NCBI RefSeq assembly: GCF_001305295.1
Contig: NZ_LJSI01000052.1
Span: 1 to 64,000, forward strand
Reading direction: 5' to 3'
Origin: Neptunomonas antarctica
GTDB lineage: Bacteria > Pseudomonadota > Gammaproteobacteria > Pseudomonadales > Balneatricaceae
Length of the DNA stretch: 64,000 nucleotides
The translations under genes and the position numbers were made by a program. Below, piece after piece: positions 17,861 through 27,878 of this stretch (position 1 is the first letter of the stretch; every line of letters starts with the position of its first letter). The notes beneath the pieces were generated by a model. It saw nothing but the letters and a program-made list of their open reading frames with translations, did no database searches and had not been told where the DNA came from.

Positions 17861-18529
17861 TCAGACCTCAATCACCAAACCATATTCACGGCTGGCATCC
17901 TGCAGCCAGAGCCACAGATAATCGGCAAAACTACGACGTATCACTAACTCAAAGCGATCTTCTCCCGTACGGCTAATCACTGCACCACTTTTCGCAAAGA
18001 TGGAGGAGACCACCTTGCCAACAGGGAACTGCGTCGGATGAAAATCAATAGGCGTGCATTTTTTCAGCAGGCTCACCACATCAGGTCCCCACAATTCAAT
18101 AATCGTCTGGCCACCACTGCCATTAACCAGCGAGTAGTGACCTGTCATCACATCGCGGAAACAGCTCTCTATATCGAAAGTTTGCTCACCCGGAACAACG
18201 ATAAGCCACTCATCCGGAGACATCCAACGAATCGAAATATCTCCTTTAACAACGGCTGTTAACGGCTGGATCGGCAGCGCCAACCCCAGTACCGTTTCAA
18301 CAGCCGCCAGCTGGTCTGGATTATTCTGATTGCAACGCAGCGTCAAATGGCCTTGCAGCTTATTCTCACGCAGATGCACGCCGCCCTGCTGCGGCCCTTG
18401 CTTAGCAAGGACCTCCAACTCGGCATGAAACAAAGGTGATTCAGCACGAACACCGCTACCGTCAGCAGGCAGCTGGTTCATCACGGCCGCTTTTGCTACT
18501 ACTTCAACGTTTGACTCTAAATCAGACAT
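17861..18529 (-). CDS. soxG: Sarcosine oxidase gamma subunit
   Basis: The small gamma subunit of heterotetrameric sarcosine oxidase, distantly related to the folate-binding GcvT fold. The ATG at 18529 is used because AAAGGAGAG lies just upstream, inside the end of soxA; the frame extends further up but without a ribosome site. It overlaps soxA by 8 bp, so the two are translationally coupled. Family-like segments include IRWMSPDEWLIVVPGEQ, VNGSGGQTIIELWGP and DRFELVIRRSFADYLWLWL. The length of 222 aa is slightly above the usual of about 200. Confidence 0.9.
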   Translation of the reverse strand: MSDLESNVEVVAKAAVMNQLPADGSGVRAESPLFHAELEVLAKQGPQQGGVHLRENKLQGHLTLRCNQNNPDQLAAVETVLGLALPIQPLTAVVKGDISIRWMSPDEWLIVVPGEQTFDIESCFRDVMTGHYSLVNGSGGQTIIELWGPDVVSLLKKCTPIDFHPTQFPVGKVVSSIFAKSGAVISRTGEDRFELVIRRSFADYLWLWLQDASREYGLVIEV

Positions 18530-21500
18530 TTTGACGCTCTCCTTTTGGATCAAGGAAGACAAGGCTACAAATTTCAGCCTCAATCACACGACCATCCGCT
18601 TGCGGGTAATACACCGTTTCGCCCATGCGACTCAAGCCTCCTTTAATCACACCCATAGCTATACTATGACCCAAATTAGCACTGTAATAACTGGACGTGA
18701 TATGACCGACCATCGTCATCGGAATCGGCTCATTCGGATCAAATACCGCTTGCGAACCTTCAGGAATAACGACCTTTGGCTCTTTGGTTTTCAGACCCAC
18801 CAGCTGCTTACGGTTTTCTCGCATGCAGTCCTGGCGTGCCATTCCACGCTTGCCGACATAACTAAACGGTTTTTGGTCAGAAACACACCAACTCATCCCT
18901 AAATCATGCGGATGAACGGAGCCATCTGTATCTTGCCCTGCGATAATGAAGCCTTTCTCTGCACGTAATACATGCATAGTTTCAGTACCGTACGGTGTCA
19001 GATTAAACTGTTTACCATGTTCAAAAAGTTTTTCCCAGACATGCATACCGTAGTTAGCCTGCACGTTAATTTCGTAGGAAAGCTCACCCGTAAAGGAAAT
19101 ACGGAAAACGCGTGCAGGCACGCCCGCTACCGTGCACTGATGCACGTCCATGAAGGAGAAATTCTCATTGGATAGATCAAAATCTGTTAACTCAGACAAC
19201 AATTTACGGCTATTAGGGCCAGAAATAGTCAGCGTCGACCAGTGATCCGTTACGGTGTTGAAGTACACGTCCAGCTCTGGCCATTCAGTCTGATGCCATA
19301 GCTCCAGCCATTCAAGAACACGCGGCGCACCACCGGTGGTTGTAGTCATCAGAAAATGGTTATCGCCAAGACAAGAGGTAACCCCATCATCAAAGACCAT
19401 ACCGTCTTCGCCACACATCAAGCCATAACGACATTTACCGACCGCTAATTTAGCCCAGGCGTTGGTGTAAATACGCCCCAGAAACTCACGTGCATCCGCA
19501 CCCTGAATATCAATTTTACCTAGCGTTGACGCATCGAGAATACCGACACTATCGCGGGTAGCCTTACATTCACGATCCAGACACTCCTGCATCGACTCAC
19601 CCGGTTTAGGGTAGTACCAACCACGCTTCCACTGACCCACATCTTCAAACTTAGCGCCATGTTCGACGTGCCATTTATGCATAGCGGTATAACGTTTAGG
19701 GTCAAACAGCTCACCACAATCACGTCCGACCATTGCACCAAAGGTGACCGGCGTGTAGTTAGGTCTGAAAATCGTGGTACCGGTTTCCGGAATGGTTTTA
19801 TTAAGCGCCTTAGCGGCCACGGCCATACCATTAATATTACCCAGCTTGCCCTGATCCGTACCAAAGCCCATTGCGGTGTAACGTTTTACATGTTCAATCG
19901 ACTCGAAGCCTTCACGGCAGGCCACTTCAATACCTGCAGCCGTCACATCCGTCTGGTAATCGACAAACTGTTTTGGCGCTTTTGACGTCGGTAGCAGATG
20001 AGGTATCTGGAACAACGTCATGCTCGCTTCTTCAACCATATCGGCCGCCGAAGGTAAGACAACCTCAGTCGCTGGCAGGTCTAATTTAGCCAAGGCGTTT
20101 AAGCCCGCCAATACACCTTCAGACAAGGCTTCATTAATGCTGTATTTGCCATTAATCCCGCCGGCCGTCAGCTGCTTCTGAACGGTAGGACCGGGCACAA
20201 AGCCAACCACTTTATCATCCCACACCGGACGACTGCCCGTATGCGATGACAAATGGATAACCGGACTCCAGCCTCCTGAACTAGCGACAGTATCGGCGTT
20301 CAGGCGGTTGACCGCTCCGGTGACCTTATTACCGGCAGCATCAATGGTGGCCACCGAAACACCGCTAACACGCTTACTGCCCTGAACTTCGATAACGGCT
20401 GAACCGGTGATCACATTCAAGCCACGTTTGCGGGCTTGTTCTACACGCGCACCTTGCGGATTTTGACGAGTATCAACGATAGCGACGACTTTACGTTGAG
20501 CGTCGTGCCAATCCAGCGCGGCCTGATAACCATAATCATTGGTCGTCATCAATACCAATTCGCTACCGGGAACCACACCGTAACGATTAATGTACGTAGA
20601 TACGGCACTGGCGATCATGCAGCCCGGCACATCATTGTTAGAAAAGACCAAAGGACGCTCATGCGCACCGGTTGCCAATACAACCCATTTAGCACGTACA
20701 CGGTGCAGACGCTGGCGCACCATGCCTACGGGTGCTTTATCGGCCAGATGGTCAGTCAAACGCTCATGAATGGTCAGAAAGTTATGGTCGTGGTAACCGT
20801 TAACCGTCGCACGGGGTAATAACAGAACGTCGGCACAGCCAGCCAACTCATCAACCGCGCTTTTTACCCAGCTTGTAGCCGGTTTGCCATCCAGCAATTC
20901 CTTACTGCTTAATAAACTGCCACCAAACTCGCTCTGTTCATCCGCCAGAATAACGCGTGCACCACTACGAGCGGCGGTTAACGCCGCGGCCAATCCTGCA
21001 GGGCCCGCACCCACCACCAGCACGTCACAGTGCTGATTTACTTTATCGTAGGTATCCGGATCATTTTCCAACGGCGAACGGCCCAGACCTGCCGCTTTTC
21101 GAATCATTGATTCATACGTATCCCAAAGTGATTTCGGGTACATAAAGGTTTTATAGTAAAAGCCGGGAGGCATCATTTTACCACCCAACTTACCGACCCA
21201 ACTCATCATATCGTTGTCGACATTGGGCCAGCCATTAACTGCCTGACTGGTGAGTCCGTCGAACAACTCTTGCTGAGTGGCGCGCACGTTAGGTACTTGT
21301 GTCTCTTCTGTCGCGCCTAACTGCAATACCGCATTGGGCTCTTCAGCACCGGCGGCAACAACCCCACGTGGACGGCTGTATTTAAAACTACGGCCAACAA
21401 CATCAATGCCATTCGCTAATATAGCTGAAGCCAGAGTATCGCCCTGAAAACCTGTGTATGTTTTACCGTTGTACTGAAACTTCAGCGGCGTGGTGCGATC

Positions 21501-21539
21501 GATGCGGCCCCCAGTACCGAGGCGGTTTTTCTGTGACAT
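18522..21539 (-). CDS. soxA: Sarcosine oxidase alpha subunit
   Basis: The large subunit of the enzyme that oxidatively demethylates sarcosine to glycine, passing the methyl group to tetrahydrofolate. In order: an N-terminal 2Fe-2S-ferredoxin-like fold (LKFQYNGKTYTGFQGDTL), a dinucleotide-binding oxidoreductase region (CDVLVVGAGPAGLAAALTAA; VVLATGAHERPLVFSNNDVPG), and a C-terminal GcvT-like aminomethyltransferase domain (from about residue 600; GDNHFLMTTTTGGAPR, LRAEKGFIIAGQDTDG). The 1005-aa form starting at 21539 has GAGGAG 7 nt upstream; an ATG at 21554 overlapping the soxD stop is the alternative. The length is typical. Confidence 0.95.
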   Translation of the reverse strand: MSQKNRLGTGGRIDRTTPLKFQYNGKTYTGFQGDTLASAILANGIDVVGRSFKYSRPRGVVAAGAEEPNAVLQLGATEETQVPNVRATQQELFDGLTSQAVNGWPNVDNDMMSWVGKLGGKMMPPGFYYKTFMYPKSLWDTYESMIRKAAGLGRSPLENDPDTYDKVNQHCDVLVVGAGPAGLAAALTAARSGARVILADEQSEFGGSLLSSKELLDGKPATSWVKSAVDELAGCADVLLLPRATVNGYHDHNFLTIHERLTDHLADKAPVGMVRQRLHRVRAKWVVLATGAHERPLVFSNNDVPGCMIASAVSTYINRYGVVPGSELVLMTTNDYGYQAALDWHDAQRKVVAIVDTRQNPQGARVEQARKRGLNVITGSAVIEVQGSKRVSGVSVATIDAAGNKVTGAVNRLNADTVASSGGWSPVIHLSSHTGSRPVWDDKVVGFVPGPTVQKQLTAGGINGKYSINEALSEGVLAGLNALAKLDLPATEVVLPSAADMVEEASMTLFQIPHLLPTSKAPKQFVDYQTDVTAAGIEVACREGFESIEHVKRYTAMGFGTDQGKLGNINGMAVAAKALNKTIPETGTTIFRPNYTPVTFGAMVGRDCGELFDPKRYTAMHKWHVEHGAKFEDVGQWKRGWYYPKPGESMQECLDRECKATRDSVGILDASTLGKIDIQGADAREFLGRIYTNAWAKLAVGKCRYGLMCGEDGMVFDDGVTSCLGDNHFLMTTTTGGAPRVLEWLELWHQTEWPELDVYFNTVTDHWSTLTISGPNSRKLLSELTDFDLSNENFSFMDVHQCTVAGVPARVFRISFTGELSYEINVQANYGMHVWEKLFEHGKQFNLTPYGTETMHVLRAEKGFIIAGQDTDGSVHPHDLGMSWCVSDQKPFSYVGKRGMARQDCMRENRKQLVGLKTKEPKVVIPEGSQAVFDPNEPIPMTMVGHITSSYYSANLGHSIAMGVIKGGLSRMGETVYYPQADGRVIEAEICSLVFLDPKGERQNV

Positions 21540-21550
21540 GGTTCCGCTCC

Positions 21551-21856
21551 TCATTTATTACCAGCAAGCTTGTTACCGGCAACCACCGATGGCTGTTCGC
21601 CAATCTTGTAGATTTCTTTGATTTCGTAGGTGACTGTATCGCGTGTCATATTAAAAAACTTGCGACAACCAGCAGCATGTATCCATAACTCGTGATGCAG
21701 ACCACGAGGATTTTTACGGAAAAACAGATATTCCCCCCAGGCTTTATCATCACAAGCAGCGGGATCTATCGGGCGCACAATATGCGCTTGCCCTTTAGCA
21801 TGAAACTCTTCTTCTTCACGGTGCTCGCCACAATGCGGGCAGTAGATATAAAACAT
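21551..21856 (-). CDS. soxD: Sarcosine oxidase delta subunit
   Basis: The 101-aa zinc-binding delta subunit that sits beside the alpha subunit. The N-terminus has the CPHCGEHRE knuckle; further ligands probably come from the His and Cys in HELWIHAAGCRKFF. A strong GGGGAGA precedes the ATG. It lies between soxB and soxA with gaps of a few bases, as in known sox operons. Confidence 0.93.
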   Translation of the reverse strand: MFYIYCPHCGEHREEEEFHAKGQAHIVRPIDPAACDDKAWGEYLFFRKNPRGLHHELWIHAAGCRKFFNMTRDTVTYEIKEIYKIGEQPSVVAGNKLAGNK

Positions 21857-21870
21857 CTTTTCATCTCCCC

Positions 21871-23124
21871 TTAGTGAGCTACGCCAGCAGCGCCATGCTC
21901 ATCGATCAATGCGCCATCATGGAAGCGGAACATGGAAAACGGTTTAGCCATCGGATGCATTTCACCGGTTGCCAGCGATGCCGCAAAAACATGCCCCGAG
22001 CCCGGTGTCGCTTTAAAGCCTCCGGTGCCCCAGCCACAGTTAAAGAACAAATTTTCAACCGGCGTCTTACTGATAATCGGACACGCATCCGGGCAGGTAT
22101 CAACAATACCGCCCCACTGCCGGTTCAGACGTACACGACTGAAGATCGGAAACAGCTCAACAATGGCCTGCATAGTATGTTCGATCGTTGGAAAAGAGCC
22201 GCGCTGACCATAGCCATTCCAGCCATCAATGCCGGCACCAATCACCAAATCGCCTTTATCTGACTGGCTAACGTAGCCATGCACATGGTTAGACATCACA
22301 ACCGTATCCAGAATCGGTTTGATCGGCTCAGAGACCATGGCTTGTAGCGGATGTGATTCTATCGGCAGATCAAAACCGGCCATCTTAGCGATAACACCAG
22401 AATTACCCGCCACGACGCTACCGACACGACCGGCTTTAATCACGCCATATTTGTTGGTTTTAACACCCACAATCGCGCCGTCTTCAATTACCAGATCAAC
22501 GACTTCCGTTTCTTGCAACATGTCGACACCGTAGGCATCGGCACCACGAGCAAAGCCCCAGGCAACGGCATCATGACGTGCCACACCACCACGCGGCTGC
22601 CAGGACGCACCCATAATCGGATAGCGGGTATTGTCAGAGCAGTCCATATGCGGCACTATTTCTTTGATCTGCTGCGGGTCCAGCACTTCGCCATCAATAC
22701 CATTGAGACGGTTAGCACTCACCCGACGTTGAATATCACGCATGTCCTGCAGCGTATGGCCCAGGTTAAGCACGCCTCGTTGGGAGAACATTACGTTGTA
22801 GTTCAGATCCTGAGACAGGCCTTCCCACAACTTCATCGCGTGCTCATATAGATGGGCAGACTCATCCCATAAGTAGTTAGAACGTACGATCGTAGTATTT
22901 CGCGCGGTGTTACCGCCTCCCAAATAGCCCTTTTCTATTACGGCTACGTTGGTAATACCATGCTCTTTCGCCAGATAATAAGCAGTAGCCAGACCATGAC
23001 CACCCCCTCCGATGATAATGACATCGTATTCTTTCTTGGGCGTAGGGTTACGCCAGACACGTTGCCAGTTTTCATGATGAGTCAGACTATGCTTAAGCAG
23101 TCCAAAACCTGAATAACGCTGCAT
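21871..23124 (-). CDS. soxB: Sarcosine oxidase beta subunit
   Basis: A flavoprotein subunit of the DAO family carrying the site of sarcosine oxidation. The Rossmann motif [20 protein letters not shown] spans residues 33-52. The segment [12 protein letters not shown] includes His184, at the place where the family carries its covalent FMN (inferred from family knowledge). The C-terminus has the usual [18 protein letters not shown]. At 417 aa it is normal. GGAG stands upstream of the ATG. It is the first sox gene after glyA, with a 109 bp gap that may contain extra regulation. Confidence 0.95.
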   Translation of the reverse strand: MQRYSGFGLLKHSLTHHENWQRVWRNPTPKKEYDVIIIGGGGHGLATAYYLAKEHGITNVAVIEKGYLGGGNTARNTTIVRSNYLWDESAHLYEHAMKLWEGLSQDLNYNVMFSQRGVLNLGHTLQDMRDIQRRVSANRLNGIDGEVLDPQQIKEIVPHMDCSDNTRYPIMGASWQPRGGVARHDAVAWGFARGADAYGVDMLQETEVVDLVIEDGAIVGVKTNKYGVIKAGRVGSVVAGNSGVIAKMAGFDLPIESHPLQAMVSEPIKPILDTVVMSNHVHGYVSQSDKGDLVIGAGIDGWNGYGQRGSFPTIEHTMQAIVELFPIFSRVRLNRQWGGIVDTCPDACPIISKTPVENLFFNCGWGTGGFKATPGSGHVFAASLATGEMHPMAKPFSMFRFHDGALIDEHGAAGVAH

Positions 23125-23233
23125 ATTATCAGCTCCAATTTTTAAACGTGAACGGACAGTTTTTTGTCTTCCCGATCACTTAGCGATGACTAAACCAGCC
23201 GCCTGAGCCGCTGGCATATAGGGTCTTATGTGC

Positions 23234-24496
23234 TCAACGATACACCGGATACTCGGCGCATAACGCTTTCACTTGTTCTTTTACTTCAGCAATCTTTATT
23301 TCCAACGTGTCAGGCTGGTCAAGCACATCCAGCAAATCAGCAATCCAGCCGGCCAATGTGCGGCAATGTTCTTCTTTGAAGCCACGGGTAGTCACTACCG
23401 GAGAACCGATACGCAGACCCGACGTTACAAACGGTGATTGTGGATCGCCAGGAACAGCGTTTTTGTTCACAGTAATGTTAGCCCGACCCAAGGCTGCATC
23501 GGCCGCTTTACCGGTAAGGCCTTGCTTGATCAGGCTTAGTAGAAACAGGTGATTTTCAGTGCCACCCGAGACGATTTCAAAACCACGCTCGATCAGCACT
23601 TCAGCCATTGCATTAGCGTTCTTAATCACTTGCGCCTGATATTCTTTGAATTCAGGTTCCTGCGCTTCTTTGAATGCTACTGCTTTAGCCGCAATCACAT
23701 GCATCAGAGGACCACCCTGACCGCCTGGGAATACAGCAGAATTCAGTTTCTTCTCCAATTCATTATCACGCGAGATAATCAAACCTCCACGAGGGCCACG
23801 CAAGGTCTTGTGTGTTGTTGTGGTGACTACATCAGCAAAAGGCACCGGATTCGGATACAAACCAGCGGCAACTAATCCAGCAACATGCGCCATATCAACA
23901 AACAGATATGCGCCCACTTTATCGGCAATTTCGCGGAAACGTGCCCAATCAACGATACGCGAATAAGCAGAGAAACCGGCAACAATCATCTTCGGTTTGT
24001 GCTCTACTGCCAGACGCTCAACTTCGTCGTAATCGATCTCGCCCGTCGCTTCATTCAGACCGTACTGAACAGCGTTATACATTTTGCCGGAGAAATTAAC
24101 ATGCGAGCCGTGAGTCAGGTGACCACCGTGTGCCAGGCTCATACCAAGAATAGTATCGCCCGGCGCACATAGCGCCATGTAAACGGCAGCGTTCGCCTGA
24201 GAACCCGAATGCGGCTGAACGTTAGCGTAAGTTGAACCGAACAAAGCATTAGCACGATCAATCGCCAACTGCTCAACCACGTCAACGAATTCACAGCCTC
24301 CGTAGTAGCGCTTTTCAGGGTAACCTTCAGCGTATTTGTTAGTGAGCACAGAACCTTGCATCTGCATGACACGGGGGCTTGTATAATTTTCGGAAGCGAT
24401 TAACTCAATATGCTCTTCCTGACGCTGTGCCTCATGCTCGACTGCTGCCCACAAAACATCATCGTACCCTTGAACCTGGTCACCTTTACTAAACAT
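23234..24496 (-). CDS. glyA: Serine hydroxymethyltransferase
   Basis: A PLP enzyme interconverting glycine plus methylene-tetrahydrofolate and serine. The PLP lysine sits in [16 protein letters not shown]; other signatures are [15 protein letters not shown] and [16 protein letters not shown]. At 420 aa it has full length. AGGAGA lies 6 nt before the ATG. As the leading gene of the sarcosine operon it would condense the glycine and the one-carbon unit made by SoxBDAG into serine. The genome may carry a second, housekeeping glyA elsewhere. The leader upstream can fold into a nested stem structure. Confidence 0.96.
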   Translation of the reverse strand: MFSKGDQVQGYDDVLWAAVEHEAQRQEEHIELIASENYTSPRVMQMQGSVLTNKYAEGYPEKRYYGGCEFVDVVEQLAIDRANALFGSTYANVQPHSGSQANAAVYMALCAPGDTILGMSLAHGGHLTHGSHVNFSGKMYNAVQYGLNEATGEIDYDEVERLAVEHKPKMIVAGFSAYSRIVDWARFREIADKVGAYLFVDMAHVAGLVAAGLYPNPVPFADVVTTTTHKTLRGPRGGLIISRDNELEKKLNSAVFPGGQGGPLMHVIAAKAVAFKEAQEPEFKEYQAQVIKNANAMAEVLIERGFEIVSGGTENHLFLLSLIKQGLTGKAADAALGRANITVNKNAVPGDPQSPFVTSGLRIGSPVVTTRGFKEEHCRTLAGWIADLLDVLDQPDTLEIKIAEVKEQVKALCAEYPVYR

Positions 24497-24558
24497 CGAT
24501 ATCTCCTACTAAGCCAAACAGCCGAGTCACAAATTGAGTTTTATAATTATTGTTTCCT

Positions 24559-24635
24559 GCCCGTTAACCGGTGTCAGTAAACGCTGGGGAGATAAGTCAT
24601 GTTGCACAATTCCCAATACAGCGATAATAACGGGC
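24559..24635 (-). promoter_or_regulatory. Foldable leader upstream of glyA
   Basis: Three nested complementary pairs lie about 60-140 bp upstream of the glyA start: 24628-24635 with 24559-24566 (GCCCGTTA/TAACGGGC), 24619-24623 with 24582-24586 (CGCTG/CAGCG), and 24611-24614 with 24587-24590 (GGGA/TCCC), around a loop of about 20 nt. I could not match it to the glycine or folate riboswitch cores. It may be a cis-acting RNA element. The rest of the 395 bp gap to the VF530 gene shows nothing firm. Confidence 0.35.
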
Positions 24636-24891
24636 GTACAGAAACGCGCCATGCCCCGCTACGCCTTGAGAATGTCCATTTACGACACCTGAAATCAAGA
24701 TATAAAGCGAGAACTAAAGCAAGCGCTAAGGTGGGGACGATGGCGTCATGAAAGATAAGCAGGGACAAGCGCTAGCTGTCTTACGTATAATGAGCTTCAG
24801 GTTGCGAATAACCAACTATGCATAAGCAGTAAAATATAATCAACGATCATCGTTTTAGTAACACAGACCGCCGCAAGGCCACAGGGTTTTA

Positions 24892-25113
24892 ATGACGCAA
24901 GTACAGAAGAACAATCCACTGCATGGCCTTTCACTTGAGAGTATTGTTACGGCACTCGAAGCCTATTATGGATGGGAGACATTAGGCCAACTGATCACTA
25001 TTCGCTGCTTCCAGAGCGATCCCAGCGTTAAATCAAGCCTGAAATTTCTACGTAAAACTCCGTGGGCACGCACCAAAGTTGAAGAGCTTTTCCTCAAAAC
25101 CCGCTTTATATAA
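24892..25113 (+). CDS. VF530-family protein
   Basis: A 73-aa protein of the VF530/DUF2132 family, recognised by its near-complete conserved sequence: [54 protein letters not shown]. The fold is all-alpha and predicted to bind DNA; its biological role is not established. It is monocistronic, divergent from glyA and convergent with the cytochrome gene, with two hairpins just downstream. Confidence 0.9.
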   Translation: MTQVQKNNPLHGLSLESIVTALEAYYGWETLGQLITIRCFQSDPSVKSSLKFLRKTPWARTKVEELFLKTRFI

Positions 25114-25123
25114 GGGCTCTTAA

Positions 25124-25196
25124 CATAAGCTCTCTTTTCAGCGAGCTTATGAAAGTACTTATTAAAACACTTCTCATCAGTGCTTTAATAAGTACT
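25124..25196. terminator. Two consecutive hairpins between convergent genes
   Basis: The first is CATAAGCTC (25124-25132) with GAGCTTATG (25143-25151). The second pairs 25154-25170 with 25180-25196, a 17-bp stem with one mismatch and a 9-nt loop. Neither ends in a T-run. They occupy most of the gap between the VF530 and cytochrome c' genes and probably act as a two-way transcript end. Confidence 0.5.
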
Positions 25197-25260
25197 GATG
25201 GCACTCCCTAATACAAAGCCTAATGAAAAGTTTTAATGAGAAATACTCTGCCGTATGACC

Positions 25261-25740
25261 TTAGCCTCGCTCACGGTATCGATCGTGACACGCCTTACAC
25301 TGCTTAGCTACATTGCCGTAAGCAGGACGAAGCTCATCCTTATCTTCTACGCCCGCTTGCTCTGCTAATTCAGCCGCTGCTTTTATCATGTCGTCCATGT
25401 AAGTATTAAAGCGCTCCGTCTGAAACCACACATCAGGCTTGACCCGCGTCGGTAAAGTGCTGTCTTTTGCCTCTTTGACAAACCCTTCAGCGGGCATGTG
25501 TGATAACACCGCAACCGCTTCAGCATGACGTTTAAACTCGACCGCATCATAAGGTATGCGCCCCTGAATCATGGGTCCCATCTTTTTGAAGTGCCAGCCG
25601 ATGGCGTTGAATACACCCTGTCGGTATTCAACATAATCATCTGCTGTTTTATCTTGCGCGTTACCCAGTATTGGCAGCGATAATAAAATCGCACTCATCA
25701 TCAGTTTTTTCATTGTCGGATTCATTATTTTGCGTTGCAT
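25261..25740 (-). CDS. Cytochrome c' (c-556 class)
   Basis: A periplasmic monohaem protein of the four-helix cytochrome c' family. A signal peptide is visible (KKLMMSAILLSLPILGNAQ). The haem-binding CKACHDRYRERG lies at the very C-terminus, as expected for this class. The mature length of about 130 aa is typical. Members bind NO or serve as small electron carriers; which applies here cannot be told. Three in-frame ATGs (25740, 25725, 25713) are possible starts, none with a strong ribosome site; the last two place the basic residues directly before the hydrophobic core. A terminator upstream separates it from htpG. Confidence 0.85.
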   Translation of the reverse strand: MQRKIMNPTMKKLMMSAILLSLPILGNAQDKTADDYVEYRQGVFNAIGWHFKKMGPMIQGRIPYDAVEFKRHAEAVAVLSHMPAEGFVKEAKDSTLPTRVKPDVWFQTERFNTYMDDMIKAAAELAEQAGVEDKDELRPAYGNVAKQCKACHDRYRERG

Positions 25741-25763
25741 CCCTAGCGTTAGTTTGAAGGCAT

Positions 25764-25792
25764 AAAAAAAGCGGGCAAGTGCCCGCTTTTTT
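25764..25792 (-). terminator. Terminator after htpG
   Basis: GCGGGCA (25771-25777) and TGCCCGC (25780-25786) are flanked by seven A and six T, so the hairpin works in either direction. It lies about 45 bp past the htpG stop. Confidence 0.85.
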
Positions 25793-25838
25793 ATGCTTAT
25801 TTGAAAAGCCGCTTACTTAAAATTACTTACTTAAAAAG

Positions 25839-27788
25839 CTACTTACTTAGCTCAAGTAACAGCTTGTTCAAGCGGGTGACATAAGCCGCCGGATCAGCCA
25901 AATGGCCACCTGCTGCCAGGTCAGCCTGATCAAACATAATCAGCGCTAATTCACCGAAGCGATCTTCATCTGCTTCCTGGTCCAGTTTCTGAATCAGTGG
26001 GTGCTCTGGATTCACTTCAAAGACTGGCTTAGAATCCGGTACAGCCTGGCCTGCCGCTTCCATAATCTGGCGCATCTGAGCACCCATATCATAGGCGTTC
26101 AGTACCAGACAGGCGGGAGAATCAGTCAAGCGGTGTGTAACACGCACATCAGATACTTTCTCTTTCAGACGTTCTTTCAAACGTTCAACCAAACCTGCTG
26201 CTTCTTTAACCGCTTCTTCCTGCGCTTTTTTGTCTTCTTCTGTCTCGGTTTCGCCCAGCTCTAACTCACCCTTAGTGACATTCTGAAGCGTCTTGCCTTC
26301 GAAGTCGAACAGATGGCTCATCATCCACTCGTCTACACGCTCAGTCATCAGCAGTACTTCGATACCTTTCTTACGGAAGATTTCCAAGTGCGGGCTGTTT
26401 TTAGCAGTATTGTAGTTTTCTGCTACCACATAATAGATCTTAGTCTGACCTTCTTTCATGCGGCTGATGTAATCTTCTAGAGACGTCGTTGGTGCATCAC
26501 TGTTGGTATGCGTAGAAGCGAAACGCAACAGCTTCATGATCTTTTCACGGTTGGTATAATCTTCAGCCGGGCCTTCTTTGATCACGCTACCAAATGCTTT
26601 CCAGAAAGTGACGTATTTCTCTGGCTCATTTTTCGCCAGTTTAGTCAGCATATCCAGAACACGCTTAGTCAATGCAGTACGTAGCTTATCGACGTTCGGA
26701 TCTTTCTGCAGAATTTCACGCGACACGTTCAGTGACAGGTTATTTGAATCAACCACACCTTTGATAAAGCGTAAATACAATGGCAAGAACGAGTCTGCCT
26801 GATCCATAACGAAAACACGCTGGATGTATAGTTTCAGGCCACGTGGTGCATCACGGTTCCACAAGTCATACGGTGCTGTTTCTGGCACATATAACAGGCT
26901 GGTGTATTCCAGATTACCTTCTACACGATTGTGAGCTACGGTCAGCGGGTTCCCGAAATCGTGTGAAATATGTTTATAGAATTCATTATATTCTTCTTCA
27001 GAAATATCGCCCTTGTTCAACGTCCACAGAGCCGTTGCACTGTTGACTGTTTCTAACTCAGGGGCTGCGACTTCTTTTGGTGCTTTTGCTTCTTCGCCTT
27101 CAGCCAGATCTTCTTCGCTTTCTTCCTGACCTAGTGGCGCTTCTTTCAGCATCATCACAGGCATAGCAATATGATCTGAGTATTTACGTACCAGAGTACG
27201 CAGGCGTGAACCATCAGCAAACTCTTCTTCACCATCTTTAAGGTGCAGTACAATCTGTGTACCACGAGTCGCTTTATCAAGTGTTTCAATGCTGAATTCG
27301 CCTTCACCTTCCGAACTCCAAAGCACACCTTCAGAAACCGGCGCGCCTGCAGCACGAGTGAACACATCAACCTGCTTAGCCACAATAAAAGCAGAGTAGA
27401 AACCCACACCAAATTGACCAATCAGCTGATTATCTTTTGACTGATCGCCTGTCAACTGGCCCAGAAAGCTTGCCGTACCGGATTTAGCAATTGTACCCAA
27501 ATGTTCAATCACTTCGCTACGGTTCATACCCAAGCCGTTATCTTCGATAGTGACGGTTTTTGCTTCAGCATCGAAACTGACTGTGATTTTAAGGTCACCG
27601 TCGTTTTCGTAAAGTTCACCATTAGAAAGTGCTTTAAAGCGTAGTTTTTCAGCCGCGTCTGATGCATTGGAGATCAGCTCGCGCAGGAAGATCTCTTTGT
27701 TAGAGTACAAAGAATGGATCATCAGATTGAGGAGCTGTTTGACTTCCGTCTGAAAACCAAGTGTTTCTTTCTGCGTTTCTGTGCTCAT
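25839..27788 (-). CDS. htpG: Hsp90-family chaperone HtpG
   Basis: A cytoplasmic ATP-dependent chaperone. The N-terminal GHKL ATPase domain holds [39 protein letters not shown] and [15 protein letters not shown]. The middle domain has [20 protein letters not shown] and [18 protein letters not shown]. The C-terminal dimerisation domain ends near [10 protein letters not shown]. At 649 aa it is slightly longer than the 624 aa E. coli protein, owing to an acidic insert near residue 225 ([13 protein letters not shown]). A sigma-32 promoter lies directly upstream. Confidence 0.97.
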   Translation of the reverse strand: MSTETQKETLGFQTEVKQLLNLMIHSLYSNKEIFLRELISNASDAAEKLRFKALSNGELYENDGDLKITVSFDAEAKTVTIEDNGLGMNRSEVIEHLGTIAKSGTASFLGQLTGDQSKDNQLIGQFGVGFYSAFIVAKQVDVFTRAAGAPVSEGVLWSSEGEGEFSIETLDKATRGTQIVLHLKDGEEEFADGSRLRTLVRKYSDHIAMPVMMLKEAPLGQEESEEDLAEGEEAKAPKEVAAPELETVNSATALWTLNKGDISEEEYNEFYKHISHDFGNPLTVAHNRVEGNLEYTSLLYVPETAPYDLWNRDAPRGLKLYIQRVFVMDQADSFLPLYLRFIKGVVDSNNLSLNVSREILQKDPNVDKLRTALTKRVLDMLTKLAKNEPEKYVTFWKAFGSVIKEGPAEDYTNREKIMKLLRFASTHTNSDAPTTSLEDYISRMKEGQTKIYYVVAENYNTAKNSPHLEIFRKKGIEVLLMTERVDEWMMSHLFDFEGKTLQNVTKGELELGETETEEDKKAQEEAVKEAAGLVERLKERLKEKVSDVRVTHRLTDSPACLVLNAYDMGAQMRQIMEAAGQAVPDSKPVFEVNPEHPLIQKLDQEADEDRFGELALIMFDQADLAAGGHLADPAAYVTRLNKLLLELSK

Positions 27789-27838
27789 AGATACTGTACC
27801 TTATTCTCTTAGAAAATTATTTTTTCACTTCCAGAGAG

Positions 27839-27864
27839 ATGGGGGCAGTGATCTGATTTTCAAG
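27839..27864 (-). promoter_or_regulatory. Sigma-32 heat-shock promoter of htpG
   Basis: On the minus strand CTTGAAA (27858-27864), a 13-bp spacer and CCCCAT (27839-27844) match the RpoH consensus exactly. The predicted start is about 45 nt before the htpG ATG. Confidence 0.85.
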
Positions 27865-27878
27865 GGTAGATTGGCAGA

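Noticed and set aside
24497-24800. Glycine riboswitch ahead of glyA
   Set aside because: The conserved tandem aptamer cores could not be found; only an unassigned nested stem is present.
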